From positions 13,925-77,924 of the forward strand of contig CAZIXE010000012.1 of assembly GCA_964543235.1 (NCBI GenBank): a stretch of DNA of 64,000 nt, written 5' to 3'. How positions within the stretch are numbered: position 1 is the first letter of the stretch; the number at the start of each line of letters is the position of its first letter. This DNA comes from JANMMJ01 sp964543235 (lineage in GTDB: Bacteria > Pseudomonadota > Alphaproteobacteria > Rhizobiales > Aestuariivirgaceae). Of this stretch, positions 25,677 to 34,053 are shown in pieces. Below the pieces are notes generated by a model, which was not told where the DNA came from, ran no database searches, and worked only from the letters and a program-made list of their open reading frames with translations. A program made the position numbers and the translations under genes.

Positions 25677-25752
25677 TGGTGCCGCCTGCGTGACTCGAAC
25701 ACGCGACCTACGCATTACGAATGCGCCGCTCTACCGGCTGAGCTAAGGCGGC
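25677..25752 (-). tRNA. tRNA-Thr (CGT)
   Basis: A complete 76-nt cloverleaf on the minus strand with encoded CCA. The acceptor GCCGCCT pairs with AGGCGGC. The D-arm is TTAGCTCAGCCGGTAGAGC. The anticodon stem GCGCA/TGCGT encloses the loop TTCGTAA with anticodon CGT at 25719-25717. The T-arm CGTGTTCGAGTCACG is standard. Confidence 0.97.
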
Positions 25753-25809
25753 CCCCCGGATTGGGCGCCGTCTTAAACGGTTCGAGGCGCCATTTCAACC
25801 CATCCGCCC

Positions 25810-26550
25810 TCATCGTGGCAGGACTGGCGGTCGATTGCGGCTGAGCAACAGCCAGAAGCCGACAAAGAGGATCAGGCCGCCGACCGTCAGCGCGAGCCAG
25901 ATGATCATGCGGGCGTCTGCCATGGAGGCCTGCATGTGCCTCGGCAGGCGGTAGAATTCGATCACGCAGACAACGCGGCCAGTCGCGTCGGAAACCGGAA
26001 CATAGGCTTCGATGAGGCGCGGACTTGGCGTCCGGTTCAGGGCGAGATGTTCAGATTTGGTGTCGTCGGAGACGGCCGTGAGCCGGCTGACGGCCCGGCC
26101 GGAAAATGCGACGTTGAGGTCTTCGTTGTCGGGAAACTTCACACCGATGAGGTTCTTTTCGGTCGAGAAACGGATGAAACCATCGGGCGAATAGATGTTG
26201 GCGCGAACCAGGTCGGGAAGCTTCTGGAGATGCCGGCTGAATGACAGCAGGGCTGGCCCCGGCGAAGGGCCGGCGAACAAGCTGTCGGGTGCGTCCGTGG
26301 AGTTCAGCACCGTGCTGAAGAACTCCTGGGCGGCGTCGGCGGAGTTGTGGAGATACTGTTCGCTGATGGCGCGTTCGATCATGATCGCGACAAGGCTGTT
26401 GGCTGCGGCAATCAGCACGAGCGCGGCAAGGATCGTCAGGGACCGTGTTGGACCGGTGCCGCCGGTCACTGGGCTGGTCTCAGTCAAGATTGGAACTCCG
26501 CCTGCACCTCCTAGCGCATGGGGCCCGAAAGGGGAAACGACTTTCTCCAT
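25810..26550 (-). CDS. Membrane-anchored extracytoplasmic sensor-like protein without output domain
   Basis: 246 residues. After a proline- and glycine-rich N-terminus, a membrane helix (LTILAALVLIAAANSLVAIMI, about 37-57) is followed by a periplasmic domain with LPDLVRANIYSPDGFIRFSTEKNLIGVKFPDNEDLNVAFSG and IEAYVPVSDATGRVVCVIEFYR. A second helix (IIWLALTVGGLILFVGFWLLL) lies at the end. The periplasmic part has the dCache/sCache look of chemoreceptor and kinase sensors, but nothing follows the second helix except ten residues. It could be an accessory sensor or a truncated kinase. Start choice is uncertain because the N-terminus is unusual. Confidence 0.6.
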   Translation of the reverse strand: MEKVVSPFGPHALGGAGGVPILTETSPVTGGTGPTRSLTILAALVLIAAANSLVAIMIERAISEQYLHNSADAAQEFFSTVLNSTDAPDSLFAGPSPGPALLSFSRHLQKLPDLVRANIYSPDGFIRFSTEKNLIGVKFPDNEDLNVAFSGRAVSRLTAVSDDTKSEHLALNRTPSPRLIEAYVPVSDATGRVVCVIEFYRLPRHMQASMADARMIIWLALTVGGLILFVGFWLLLSRNRPPVLPR

Positions 26551-26634
26551 GGCCTGATGCGCGAGTCATTGCCGTCATATGTTCGTGGCAAGAAATCGCG
26601 CGCCCGTAAAAGCGAAAAACCACGGCGGCTTGCA

Positions 26635-27618
26635 CTACTGGGTGATCGCGGAGATCTCAACGATCCTGAATGGACCCCAATAAATCACACCCTTGTCGGC
26701 CCGGAGTGGGACGGTGATCTCGTTCTTGCCGGCGGTCAGCACCCGTAGCAGCGTTGCCATGGTGCCGAGATCGGCGTCGTTGAGTTGCGCGACTTCTTGT
26801 ACCGCGGTCAACAGCCGGTTCACATCGCTGAACTTGGTGGTCGCCTCGCCCGTGAGGCGCAAGTCCGGGGTCAACCCGACTTGCCCGGCCGCCGACACAA
26901 GCAGGCCGCCCCGCTGGAACTCGACGTGGTGTAGCGTGACAGCAGCGCCGGTCGCAGCGGCGGTCCGGATTGGATCGGGGCTCAGGGCGATGGCGGGCGG
27001 GACGTCGATGCCGGCGGCAATCCGGTCAGCGGCCAGCGGCCGGGGGCCGTTTAGGCGAAGACCGGTCAGGGAGGTCTGGGCGGTGAGCCTGCCATTCGGA
27101 TCAAGGGTGGCGTCCAGGCGGCTGTCACTGGCCGTTACAATGCCGCCGGCCGCAAGGCCTGGCACAGCAACAGCCAGACGTGCGGGCTGCCCATCCGCGA
27201 CGGTCAGGCTGGCGGTAAGCCGGCCGTGGGTCACCGCCAGCGGCCCGAGGGCGGCGCCGGCGAGGTCGGTGGGACCATCGAGTTCGGCAACGAAGTGGCG
27301 GAAGTCATAGGCCTGCATCGAGACGGTCAAGGCGCCGCTTTCGGCTCTTGTAAGCTGTCGGTCACCGGCGAGATCGAGGCGTGGCCTGGTACAGGTGAAA
27401 GCGATCCGAAACGGAAAGCCGCCCCAGGCAACGTCGGCACAGGTGAAGACGGTCCCAGTAGACGCGAGGCGCTGCTCCAGTTCAGCGTATCGGCTTTTGA
27501 TGGAGGTGCTCAGCATGTACCAGTAGGTCGACCACGCCATGGCGAGGAAGACCAGGGCGAAGAGCGGCAGGGTCTTGCGATATGGTGCCGGAGGGAAGTG
27601 GGACATTTGCCGAGTCAC
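26635..27618 (-). CDS. DUF2125 domain protein
   Basis: 327 residues. One N-terminal membrane helix (LPLFALVFLAMAWSTYWYML, about 17-36) anchors a large periplasmic beta-rich domain of the DUF2125 family: GTVFTCADVAWGGFPFRIAFTCTRPRLDL, AYDFRHFVAELDGP, VTHGRLTASLTVADG and the C-terminal NEITVPLRADKGVIYWGPFRI. The family is almost confined to alphaproteobacteria and its function is unknown. Two cysteines flank the WGGFPFRI motif and could form a disulphide. It is divergent from the gamma-glutamylcyclotransferase gene, 21 nt away. Confidence 0.9.
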   Translation of the reverse strand: MTRQMSHFPPAPYRKTLPLFALVFLAMAWSTYWYMLSTSIKSRYAELEQRLASTGTVFTCADVAWGGFPFRIAFTCTRPRLDLAGDRQLTRAESGALTVSMQAYDFRHFVAELDGPTDLAGAALGPLAVTHGRLTASLTVADGQPARLAVAVPGLAAGGIVTASDSRLDATLDPNGRLTAQTSLTGLRLNGPRPLAADRIAAGIDVPPAIALSPDPIRTAAATGAAVTLHHVEFQRGGLLVSAAGQVGLTPDLRLTGEATTKFSDVNRLLTAVQEVAQLNDADLGTMATLLRVLTAGKNEITVPLRADKGVIYWGPFRIVEISAITQ

Positions 27619-27639
27619 GGGCTTTCGCTATACGGAATC

Positions 27640-28188
27640 ATGAGAAGAAGCATGACGTTTCGCTGGGTTTTTGGTTATGGCTCGCTGATGTGGCGACCGG
27701 GATTTGCGTTCGAGAGCCGCAGGCGGGCGCGCGTATATGGCTTCCACAGGTCGCTGTGTGTCTACTCGTTTGTGCATCGCGGCACGCCCGAGAGGCCCGG
27801 GTTGGTGATGGGCCTCGACCTGGGTGGATCGTGCGAAGGCATTGCCTACGAGGTAGATGCCGCAGCGTGGCAGGATGTGCTTTCCTATCTCAGGTCGCGT
27901 GAACAGGTCACAATGGTCTATCGCGAGATCAGTTGCCGAATTCGCCTCGACGGTGACAGGGGATCTGTGGACGCGACGACCTACGTGGTCGATCGCCGGC
28001 ACAAGCAGTATGCCGGCAAGCTGGGGTTCGATGAACAGCTGGCACTCATCGTCCAGGGCGAGGGGCAGTCGGGTGCCTGCCGCGAGTATGTTCTCAACAC
28101 GGCCGCACATCTGCGGACGATGAACATCCGCGACGGCACGCTGGAGAAGCTTGCGGCAGCACTTCAGGCTGCGAGCCCCAGCGAGTGA
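27640..28188 (+). CDS. ChaC-type gamma-glutamylcyclotransferase
   Basis: 182 residues from the ATG at 27640; a second Met at 27652 is an equally possible start since neither has a strong ribosome binding site. The open frame further upstream is a shadow of the DUF2125 gene. WVFGYGSLMWRPGFAFE is the ChaC substrate loop (YGSLMW), and the catalytic glutamate is likely in GSCEGIAYEVD. Other landmarks are YREISCRI and CREYVLNTAAHLR. Family members cleave glutathione to 5-oxoproline and Cys-Gly. Its 3' end overlaps the convergent SOS-type gene by 25 nt. Confidence 0.9.
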   Translation: MRRSMTFRWVFGYGSLMWRPGFAFESRRRARVYGFHRSLCVYSFVHRGTPERPGLVMGLDLGGSCEGIAYEVDAAAWQDVLSYLRSREQVTMVYREISCRIRLDGDRGSVDATTYVVDRRHKQYAGKLGFDEQLALIVQGEGQSGACREYVLNTAAHLRTMNIRDGTLEKLAAALQAASPSE

Positions 28189-28577
28189 GTGGTGCCGGGA
28201 AACTGCTGCCCGGCGACATCTCCGGGAAACATGGCCCTCTGAAGATCTGCCAGAATGGCTTGGGCGCGTTCCTCACTGCCAGCCAAGAGATGAACGTGGA
28301 TCTCATCGGCGCCAACGTCTGCCATCGCGGCAGCAACCTGCGCTTCAGCCGAGAGTTCCCAGAATACCGAGAACCGGCCGGTGGTGAGGGCCGTCCGCAG
28401 CGTGCCGGTGCGCCGGACGGCGACATAGATGGCGCCGGGAAGCGGCGGACACGCGTTGGCGGGATAGACGGAGTGGATGTAACGCTGTCCGGACGCCCCC
28501 CGCCAATACCAGAAGCGGCTGTCAGCGGCGGTGTCCCGGAAAAGGGCGGAAGCAGGAGGGTGGTTCTCGATCAACAT
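28164..28577 (-). CDS. LexA-controlled hypothetical protein, probably leaderless
   Basis: 137 residues starting MLIENHPPASALFRD. The upstream frame to 28706 overlaps nrdJ and is not used because the promoter lies at 28580-28613. I do not recognise a family. Features: SRFWYWRGASGQRYIHSVYP near the N-terminus, a strand IYVAVRRTG, RFSVFWELS, and a helical C-terminus with EIHVHLLAGSEERAQAIL. No signal peptide or membrane helix. Since the -10 box ends 7 nt before the ATG, transcription should begin at or next to the start codon, giving a leaderless mRNA. The LexA box means induction by DNA damage. Confidence 0.7.
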   Translation of the reverse strand: MLIENHPPASALFRDTAADSRFWYWRGASGQRYIHSVYPANACPPLPGAIYVAVRRTGTLRTALTTGRFSVFWELSAEAQVAAAMADVGADEIHVHLLAGSEERAQAILADLQRAMFPGDVAGQQFPGTTHSLGLAA

Positions 28578-28579
28578 AA

Positions 28580-28613
28580 GAACAAATATAGAACAATTCG
28601 CTGAGCCCGTCAA
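28580..28613 (-). promoter_or_regulatory. Sigma-70 promoter overlapped by a perfect LexA box
   Basis: On the minus strand: -35 TTGACG (28613-28608), a 17-nt spacer, and -10 TATATT (28590-28585). The alphaproteobacterial LexA box GTTC-N7-GTTC is exact at 28594-28580 (GTTC TATATTT GTTC) and covers the -10. Bound LexA would block RNA polymerase until the SOS response. The element fits between the nrdJ stop (28622) and the ATG at 28577. Confidence 0.85.
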
Positions 28614-28621
28614 GGGTTTTT

Positions 28622-30880
28622 TTAGCCACACTTCGAATATCCGCAGGTCAGACAGGTGGCGCAGCCCTCCTGGAAGATCAAGGACGCCTCGGCGCAGCGC
28701 GGGCATTGGCCGGCGCGAGGGCCGTCACCGACGGCCATGGCCAACGGATCGGCCGTGCGCGGCAGTTCCTCGCGGCGAAGGAAACCCGTCTCGACCATGT
28801 GACGTTCGATGATGCCGCCAATGGCAGCCAGAAGACTCGGCACATAGCGGCCCTCCATCCACTGACCACCGCGCGGGTCGAACACGGCCTTGAGTTCCTC
28901 AACGACGAACGACACGTCCCCGCCCCGCCGGAACACGGCAGAAATCATACGGGTCAGCGCCACCGTCCAGGCGAAATGCTCCATGTTCTTCGAGTTGATA
29001 AAGATCTCGAACGGGCGGCGACGGCCGTCCTGGACGATGTCATTGATGGTGATGTAAATGGCGTGGTCCGAGTCGGGCCACTTGAGCTTGTAGGTGAAAC
29101 CCGGCAGTACGGCATGGCGCTCGAGCGGCCGTTTCATGTAGACAATCTCACCGGACTCGGCGGCCGGCGCCGCGGGCACCACACTCAGAACCGCCCCGGT
29201 GATGTCGTTGGGACGGAAAGTCGTGCAGCCCTTGAGACCCAGGTCATAGGCTTCGAGATAAACCGCCTTGAATGCCTCGAAATCGAGGGCAGGAGGGCAA
29301 TTGATGGTCTTGGAGATCGCGCTGTCCACGTGGCGCTGGACGGCGGCCTGCATGATCAGATGCTCATGCGGCGTCAGGGCCTCGGCCGTCACAAAGGTGT
29401 CGGGAAGGGGAGTATCCTCACCATTCAGCTCACGGAAGATGCGGGCTGCATAGTCGACCACGCGTTCGGTGCGATGGCTGCCGTCCGGCAACAGTACCTT
29501 GCGGTCATAACTCACGGAGAATACCGGCTCGATGCCGCTCGATACATTACCGGCGAACAATGAGATGGTGCCGGTCGGGGCAATTGAGGTCAACAGGGCG
29601 TTGCGAATACCGTCGCGGCGGATCGTCTTGCGGATATCGGGAGCAAGCATTGCCACGTGGCCGGAGGCGAGGAACTTCCCCGCGTCATAAAGCGGGAATG
29701 CACCTTTCTCGCGGGCGAGGCCGGCGCTGGCGAGATAGGCTTCGCGCTCGATCATGGCCATCCAGCGCCCGGCGATGTCCGCTGCCTCGGGCGTGCCATA
29801 ACGCAAGCCGCACATCACCAGCGCATCGGCGAGACCGGTCATGCCCAGCCCGATACGGCGCTTGGCAATCGCCTCCAGGCGCTGGGCTTCGAGCGGGTAA
29901 CGGGAGACGTCGACGACATTGTCCATGAAGCGCACTGCTACAGGAACGATGCGGCGCAGCTCGTCCTCGTCGAGGCGCGCATCGTCCGTGAACGGATGCC
30001 TGACCAGACGCGCCAGATTGACTGAACCGAGCAGGCAGGCGCCATAGGGCGGCAGGGGTTGCTCGCCGCAGGGATTGGTCGCGTGAATGGTTTCGCAGTA
30101 GGAGAGATTGTTGGCGGCATTGACGCGGTCGATGAAGATCACGCCGGGCTCGGCATAATCGTAGGTCGATCGCATGATCTGGTCCCAAAGGTTCCTGGCG
30201 CGGACGGTCTTGAAGGTCCGGCCGGCAAAGACGAGCGGCCATTCGGCATCGGCCTTGACCGCTGCCATGAAGGCATCGGTCACCAGGACCGAAAGATTGA
30301 AGTTCCGGAGACGGGCGGGATCGCGCTTGGCGGCAATGAACTCCTCGATGTCGGGGTGATCGCAGCGCAGCGTCGCCATCATCGCGCCACGCCGCGAACC
30401 TGCCGACATGATGGTGCGGCACATGGCATCCCAGACGTCCATGAAGCTGATGGGGCCAGAGGCGTCGGCACCCACGCCCTGTACCGGCGCACCCTTGGGG
30501 CGCAAGGTGGAGAAGTCATCGCCGATACCGCCACCCTGCTGCATGGTGAGCGCGGCCTCTTTCAAACCCTCAAAAATCCCGTTGAGGGAATCATCAAGGG
30601 TCCCCATCACAAAGCAATTGAACAGGGTCACCGTGCGATTGGTGCCGGCACCGGAAAGTATGCGGCCGGCCGGCAGGAAACGGTAACCGGACAGGACCTC
30701 GTGAAAACGCCTGGCCCACTGGTCGCGCTGGTCGGGTTGTTCGGCGGCCGCCACAGCCCTCGCGACTCGCCACCACGTGTCGGCCACCGTCTCGTCATGG
30801 ACGGTGCCATCGGCATCGCGGAAGCGGTACTTCATCTCCCAGATCTCATGGGAGATCGGATCGAGCGGATCGGTGGTCAT
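28622..30880 (-). CDS. nrdJ: Adenosylcobalamin-dependent ribonucleotide reductase (class II)
   Basis: 752 residues. The catalytic elements are visible: C89 in LFNCFVMG, the NPCGE loop with the radical cysteine (ATNPCGEQPLPPYGACLLGSVNL) and APTGTISLFAG. A C-terminal zinc-ribbon-like tail CPRCAEASLIFQEGCATCLTCGYSKCG carries the shuttle cysteines. No NrdB is needed. B12-dependent reductases work with or without oxygen. The gene follows plsC by 27 nt on the same strand. The LexA-controlled gene comes directly after, 44 nt on. Confidence 0.97.
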   Translation of the reverse strand: MTTDPLDPISHEIWEMKYRFRDADGTVHDETVADTWWRVARAVAAAEQPDQRDQWARRFHEVLSGYRFLPAGRILSGAGTNRTVTLFNCFVMGTLDDSLNGIFEGLKEAALTMQQGGGIGDDFSTLRPKGAPVQGVGADASGPISFMDVWDAMCRTIMSAGSRRGAMMATLRCDHPDIEEFIAAKRDPARLRNFNLSVLVTDAFMAAVKADAEWPLVFAGRTFKTVRARNLWDQIMRSTYDYAEPGVIFIDRVNAANNLSYCETIHATNPCGEQPLPPYGACLLGSVNLARLVRHPFTDDARLDEDELRRIVPVAVRFMDNVVDVSRYPLEAQRLEAIAKRRIGLGMTGLADALVMCGLRYGTPEAADIAGRWMAMIEREAYLASAGLAREKGAFPLYDAGKFLASGHVAMLAPDIRKTIRRDGIRNALLTSIAPTGTISLFAGNVSSGIEPVFSVSYDRKVLLPDGSHRTERVVDYAARIFRELNGEDTPLPDTFVTAEALTPHEHLIMQAAVQRHVDSAISKTINCPPALDFEAFKAVYLEAYDLGLKGCTTFRPNDITGAVLSVVPAAPAAESGEIVYMKRPLERHAVLPGFTYKLKWPDSDHAIYITINDIVQDGRRRPFEIFINSKNMEHFAWTVALTRMISAVFRRGGDVSFVVEELKAVFDPRGGQWMEGRYVPSLLAAIGGIIERHMVETGFLRREELPRTADPLAMAVGDGPRAGQCPRCAEASLIFQEGCATCLTCGYSKCG

Positions 30881-30907
30881 CGCCGGAGTTCGCAGACGAG
30901 TTGTTCT

Positions 30908-31633
30908 CTATTTGTACACGAAATTCGCTTCGGCGACAAGGGCTGCCGTGCTGCTTTCAATGCTGGCGGTGAGGTGCTCGGAGAATTCCCTGCGGGAAAG
31001 GCCTGGCGGCAGCGGCGGCAGGAACTCGAGGACAATGGTGCCCGGATAGCGGAGAAAACTGCGGCGGGGCCAGAACAGGCCAGAGTTCAGGGCGAAGGGT
31101 ACGCAAGGCAGTCCCAGGCGCAAGTAGAGGGCGGCAGCACCGGGCTTGTAGTCGGGGGGCGCGCCGGGAGCCCGGCGTGTACCTTCGGGAAATATGATGA
31201 TCTGGCGGTTCATCTTCTTGGCCGCTTCAGCTGCCGCCAGCATGCGCTTCAGGGCCCGGGCGCCTGAACCTCGCTCAACCGGAATCATACGGAACTTGGG
31301 GATGAACCAGCCAAAGAGCGGAATGAAGACGAGTTCCCGCTTCAGCACCATGGCCGGGTCGTCGAAGAGCGGCAGCAATGCGAAGGTCTCCCACATGGAT
31401 TGATGCTTGCCGGCCACCAGCACCGCTCCCTCCGGGATGTGCTCCCGTCCCCGGATTTCCATGCGCACGCCACAACAGATGCGAAGCAGCCACAGTGATA
31501 CGCGCGCCCAGGTCTTTAGGGCGGCGATCGACCAACGCCGCGGTGTCACAAAGAAGACGGCGCCAAAGACGAGGAACAGGACAAGGTTCAGGTAGAAGGC
31601 GGAATTGAAAAGGCTGGAGCGAAACCAGATCAT
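30908..31633 (-). CDS. plsC: 1-acyl-sn-glycerol-3-phosphate acyltransferase
   Basis: 241 residues. One N-terminal membrane helix (NSAFYLNLVLFLVFGAVFFV), then the PlsC acyltransferase domain. The catalytic block is KHQSMWET (histidine and the acidic residue in HX4E form), glycerol-phosphate binding in IPVERGSGARAL, and the FPEGTRR motif. It makes phosphatidic acid from lysophosphatidic acid. It is separated by 1 nt from ftsX upstream and so may be co-transcribed with ftsE-ftsX. Located between cell division genes and nrdJ, as often in Rhizobiales. Confidence 0.94.
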   Translation of the reverse strand: MIWFRSSLFNSAFYLNLVLFLVFGAVFFVTPRRWSIAALKTWARVSLWLLRICCGVRMEIRGREHIPEGAVLVAGKHQSMWETFALLPLFDDPAMVLKRELVFIPLFGWFIPKFRMIPVERGSGARALKRMLAAAEAAKKMNRQIIIFPEGTRRAPGAPPDYKPGAAALYLRLGLPCVPFALNSGLFWPRRSFLRYPGTIVLEFLPPLPPGLSRREFSEHLTASIESSTAALVAEANFVYK

Positions 31634-31634
31634 G

Positions 31635-32537
31635 TCACCACTGGTCGCGAAGAATGCGAGAGAGTGTGGTCTTGGCCGTCAATACGCTGATCAAGGTTGC
31701 CACAAGCGGTACTGCCAGGAGCAGGAGATGGCTCGCCCAGGATATGCCGAGTGGTGCAAACAGGAGGCTGCGGCTTGCCTCGGCGATACCGCCGGCGCTG
31801 GAGCCGGCGGCGCCAAGCCCGAGCAGGAAGAAAGTGAACAGGCCAGCCAGCAGTCCCGTACAGCCTGCCAGCAACCCGGTCTTCAGGAAGCGCCCTTGCA
31901 TCTGCCGGGCGATAAAGCCGTCGCGGGCGCCGACAAGATGGAGCACGTCCACGACCTCGCGATTGGCATCAACCACCGTGCGCGTCGCAAAGACGACAAT
32001 GGCCACCGCCGAAATGGCGATCAATGCCAGGATGGCGTAGGAGAGGTATTCGAGCACACCCGCCATGCGGGTCAGTTCCGCCTGCCAGCGCTGGTGGGTA
32101 TCGAGGCTGGCCCCCTTCACCTCGCGGGCGAGCCCTGCGTTCAGTGCATCGAAGTCTGGCGGTGTGGCGGCATCGACGCCGACACGGATCAAGCGCGGAA
32201 TGGGGAGTTCGTCTATGGCGCGGATCGGCCCAAGCCATGGTTCGAGAAGCCGCGCGCCAGCCTGGCGATCAAGGGTGGTGACCGAGATAACCCCGGCGGT
32301 GCGCCGCAAGAGGGATTCTGCCTTGGCGATTTCTTCATCGATATTGGCTTGCGAAATCTGCTTGATCTGTACCGTCACTTCGCTCTGCAAACCAGCGGTC
32401 CACGCCTCCACAGCACGATTGATCAATATCAGCCCGCCGATGGCCAGGCAGGCGAGGTAGCACATGATCGCCATGGCGGCCGTCAGTGTCTTGAGCGGCG
32501 CCGCCTCAGGAGGAAAGATGGGGCCCGGCCTGCTCAT
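31635..32537 (-). CDS. ftsX: Cell division protein FtsX
   Basis: 300 residues with four membrane helices: one near the N-terminus (MAIMCYLACLAIGGLILI), a periplasmic loop of about 120 residues, then three C-terminal helices including YAILALIAISAVAIVVFATRTVVDANREVVDVLHLVGA, the FtsX family core. With FtsE it forms the ABC-like complex that activates septal murein hydrolases. Start ATG overlaps the ftsE end by 4 nt. Confidence 0.95.
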   Translation of the reverse strand: MSRPGPIFPPEAAPLKTLTAAMAIMCYLACLAIGGLILINRAVEAWTAGLQSEVTVQIKQISQANIDEEIAKAESLLRRTAGVISVTTLDRQAGARLLEPWLGPIRAIDELPIPRLIRVGVDAATPPDFDALNAGLAREVKGASLDTHQRWQAELTRMAGVLEYLSYAILALIAISAVAIVVFATRTVVDANREVVDVLHLVGARDGFIARQMQGRFLKTGLLAGCTGLLAGLFTFFLLGLGAAGSSAGGIAEASRSLLFAPLGISWASHLLLLAVPLVATLISVLTAKTTLSRILRDQW

Positions 32538-33193
32538 GCCGCTTCCAGGAGGTGACCGTGCTCGAGATGGAGCACCGGCATGCGGGCCTGGGAAATCAGA
32601 TTGGTGTCATGGGTGGCGATCAAAACAGTCGTCCCCATGCGGTTGAGTTCCATGAAGAGACGCAGCAGCCGCCTGGCGAGCGCAGGATCGACGTTACCGG
32701 TCGGTTCGTCGGCCAGCAGCAGTTCGGGCCTGCCAATCACGGCGCGGGCAATGGCGGCACGCTGCTTCTCGCCGCCCGACAGCACCGGCGGGTAGGCGGC
32801 GGCCTGTTCACTCAGACCCACCCAGCTCAAGAGTTCCATCACGTCGGCCCGGTAATCGTCTTCGCGGCGGCCGGCAACACGCAAGGGCAGGGCAACATTG
32901 TCGTAAGTGGTCAGATGATCAAGCAGCCGGAAGTCCTGAAACACGACGCCGATACGGCGGCGCAGGCCCGGCAACTCCTTGCGACGGACGGTCGCGACGT
33001 CATGGCCGAGTAACGAAATCAGGCCGCGCGTCGGTCTGAGCGCCAGGAACATCAGGCGGAGCAGCGAGGTCTTGCCGGCACCGGAAGGGCCTGTCAGGAA
33101 CCGGAAATCGCCCGGCTGCAGCACGAAGCTGACATCGCGCAGGACCTCCGGGCCCCGGCCGTAACGCAAGCCGACATTCTCGAGGCGAACCAC
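32534..33193 (-). CDS. ftsE: Cell division ATP-binding protein FtsE
   Basis: 219 residues. Walker A GPSGAGKTS, Q-loop VFQDFRLLDHLTTYDNVALPL (typical of FtsE), signature LSGGEKQRAAIARA, Walker B LLLADEPTGNVD and switch ATHDTNLI are all present. It couples ATP hydrolysis to FtsX. It is the first gene of the minus-strand run ftsE-ftsX-plsC-nrdJ and is divergent from the zinc-ribbon gene. Confidence 0.97.
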   Translation of the reverse strand: MVRLENVGLRYGRGPEVLRDVSFVLQPGDFRFLTGPSGAGKTSLLRLMFLALRPTRGLISLLGHDVATVRRKELPGLRRRIGVVFQDFRLLDHLTTYDNVALPLRVAGRREDDYRADVMELLSWVGLSEQAAAYPPVLSGGEKQRAAIARAVIGRPELLLADEPTGNVDPALARRLLRLFMELNRMGTTVLIATHDTNLISQARMPVLHLEHGHLLEAA

Positions 33194-33342
33194 CTAGTCC
33201 GATACTCCCAATTGACACCTGCTCACTTATGGCGCGCGGTCTTAACGTCCCATTAACTGCAATCGCGATTAAGCTTCGGGACGTTCCAGCCAGCCGGTTT
33301 CCCGGCGGCGCCGTCCGAATCGAGTCCGAAACCGGTCCTGAG

Positions 33343-34053
33343 ATGATAGTTGCCTGCCCCTCCTGCGCAACCCGTTATGATGTGCCGCAAGGCCGGCTCA
33401 AGGCGCAGGGTTCGATGATGAAATGCACGGCGTGCGGGAATAGCTGGATTGAGAGCGGTCCGGTTGCGGTGATTGATGCGGCGGTCAAGGACGTGCCGGC
33501 GATTATCGACTACGACGCGCCATCGGAACGCGAAGTCGAGCGCCTGGTAGAAGCGGCCCGGATCGCTCGCGAGGAATTTGCTGCGCGCAAGAGGGAAAGG
33601 CTGAAGCGGCTTCGTGGCTGGGCGGTGCTGGCTTCGGCGCTGCTCCTGCCGATCGGGGCCGCATTGACCTTTCCTGAAGACATCGTGAGGATGGCGCCGG
33701 GAGCAGCCAGGATCTATGAAGCGGCCGGGTTTCGCATCAATATTTATGGCCTTGAACTGCGTTCGGTCGAGCAGCAACACCTCATCGTCGACGGCCAACG
33801 CATGCTGGCCGTCAAAGGCCTCGTCGTCAACGTCTCGAGTACGGACCGCAAGGTCCCGGCGCTCAGGTTCGGTCTCCAGGACAAGGACGGCAAGGAAGTC
33901 TACTACTGGACGACGTCGGCTGGCAGCCGGCCATTGCGTCCCGGTGAGATCAACAATTTCGTGACCCGCATCTCAGCGCCGCCGGAGAATGGCGAACGCC
34001 TGCAAATCCGCTTTGCGCGGATCGAGGAAATCGGCTCAAATACCGTGCCATGA
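33343..34053 (+). CDS. MJ0042-type zinc-ribbon protein with membrane helix
   Basis: 236 residues from MIVACPSCATRYDVPQGRL; the longer frame to 33229 adds sequence without family resemblance. The N-terminal zinc ribbon has CPSC...CTAC (residues 5-8 and about 28-31). A basic stretch and one membrane helix (GWAVLASALLLPIGAALTF, about 88-106) follow. The C-terminal extracytoplasmic domain (about 120-236, LVVNVSSTDRKVPALRFGLQDKDGKEVYYWTT) is DUF3426-like. Its partner is unknown, but the family is placed between ftsE and hpt across Rhizobiales. It overlaps hpt by 4 nt. Confidence 0.87.
   Translation: MIVACPSCATRYDVPQGRLKAQGSMMKCTACGNSWIESGPVAVIDAAVKDVPAIIDYDAPSEREVERLVEAARIAREEFAARKRERLKRLRGWAVLASALLLPIGAALTFPEDIVRMAPGAARIYEAAGFRINIYGLELRSVEQQHLIVDGQRMLAVKGLVVNVSSTDRKVPALRFGLQDKDGKEVYYWTTSAGSRPLRPGEINNFVTRISAPPENGERLQIRFARIEEIGSNTVP

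Noticed and set aside
25367..25702. 111-codon frame on the minus strand next to tRNA-Thr
   Set aside because: It runs through the tRNA gene and has the composition of non-coding sequence.
30880..30920. Imperfect LexA-like sequence (GTTC-N7-GTAC) upstream of nrdJ
   Set aside because: One half-site is mismatched and the match overlaps the plsC stop. It is too weak to call without binding data.
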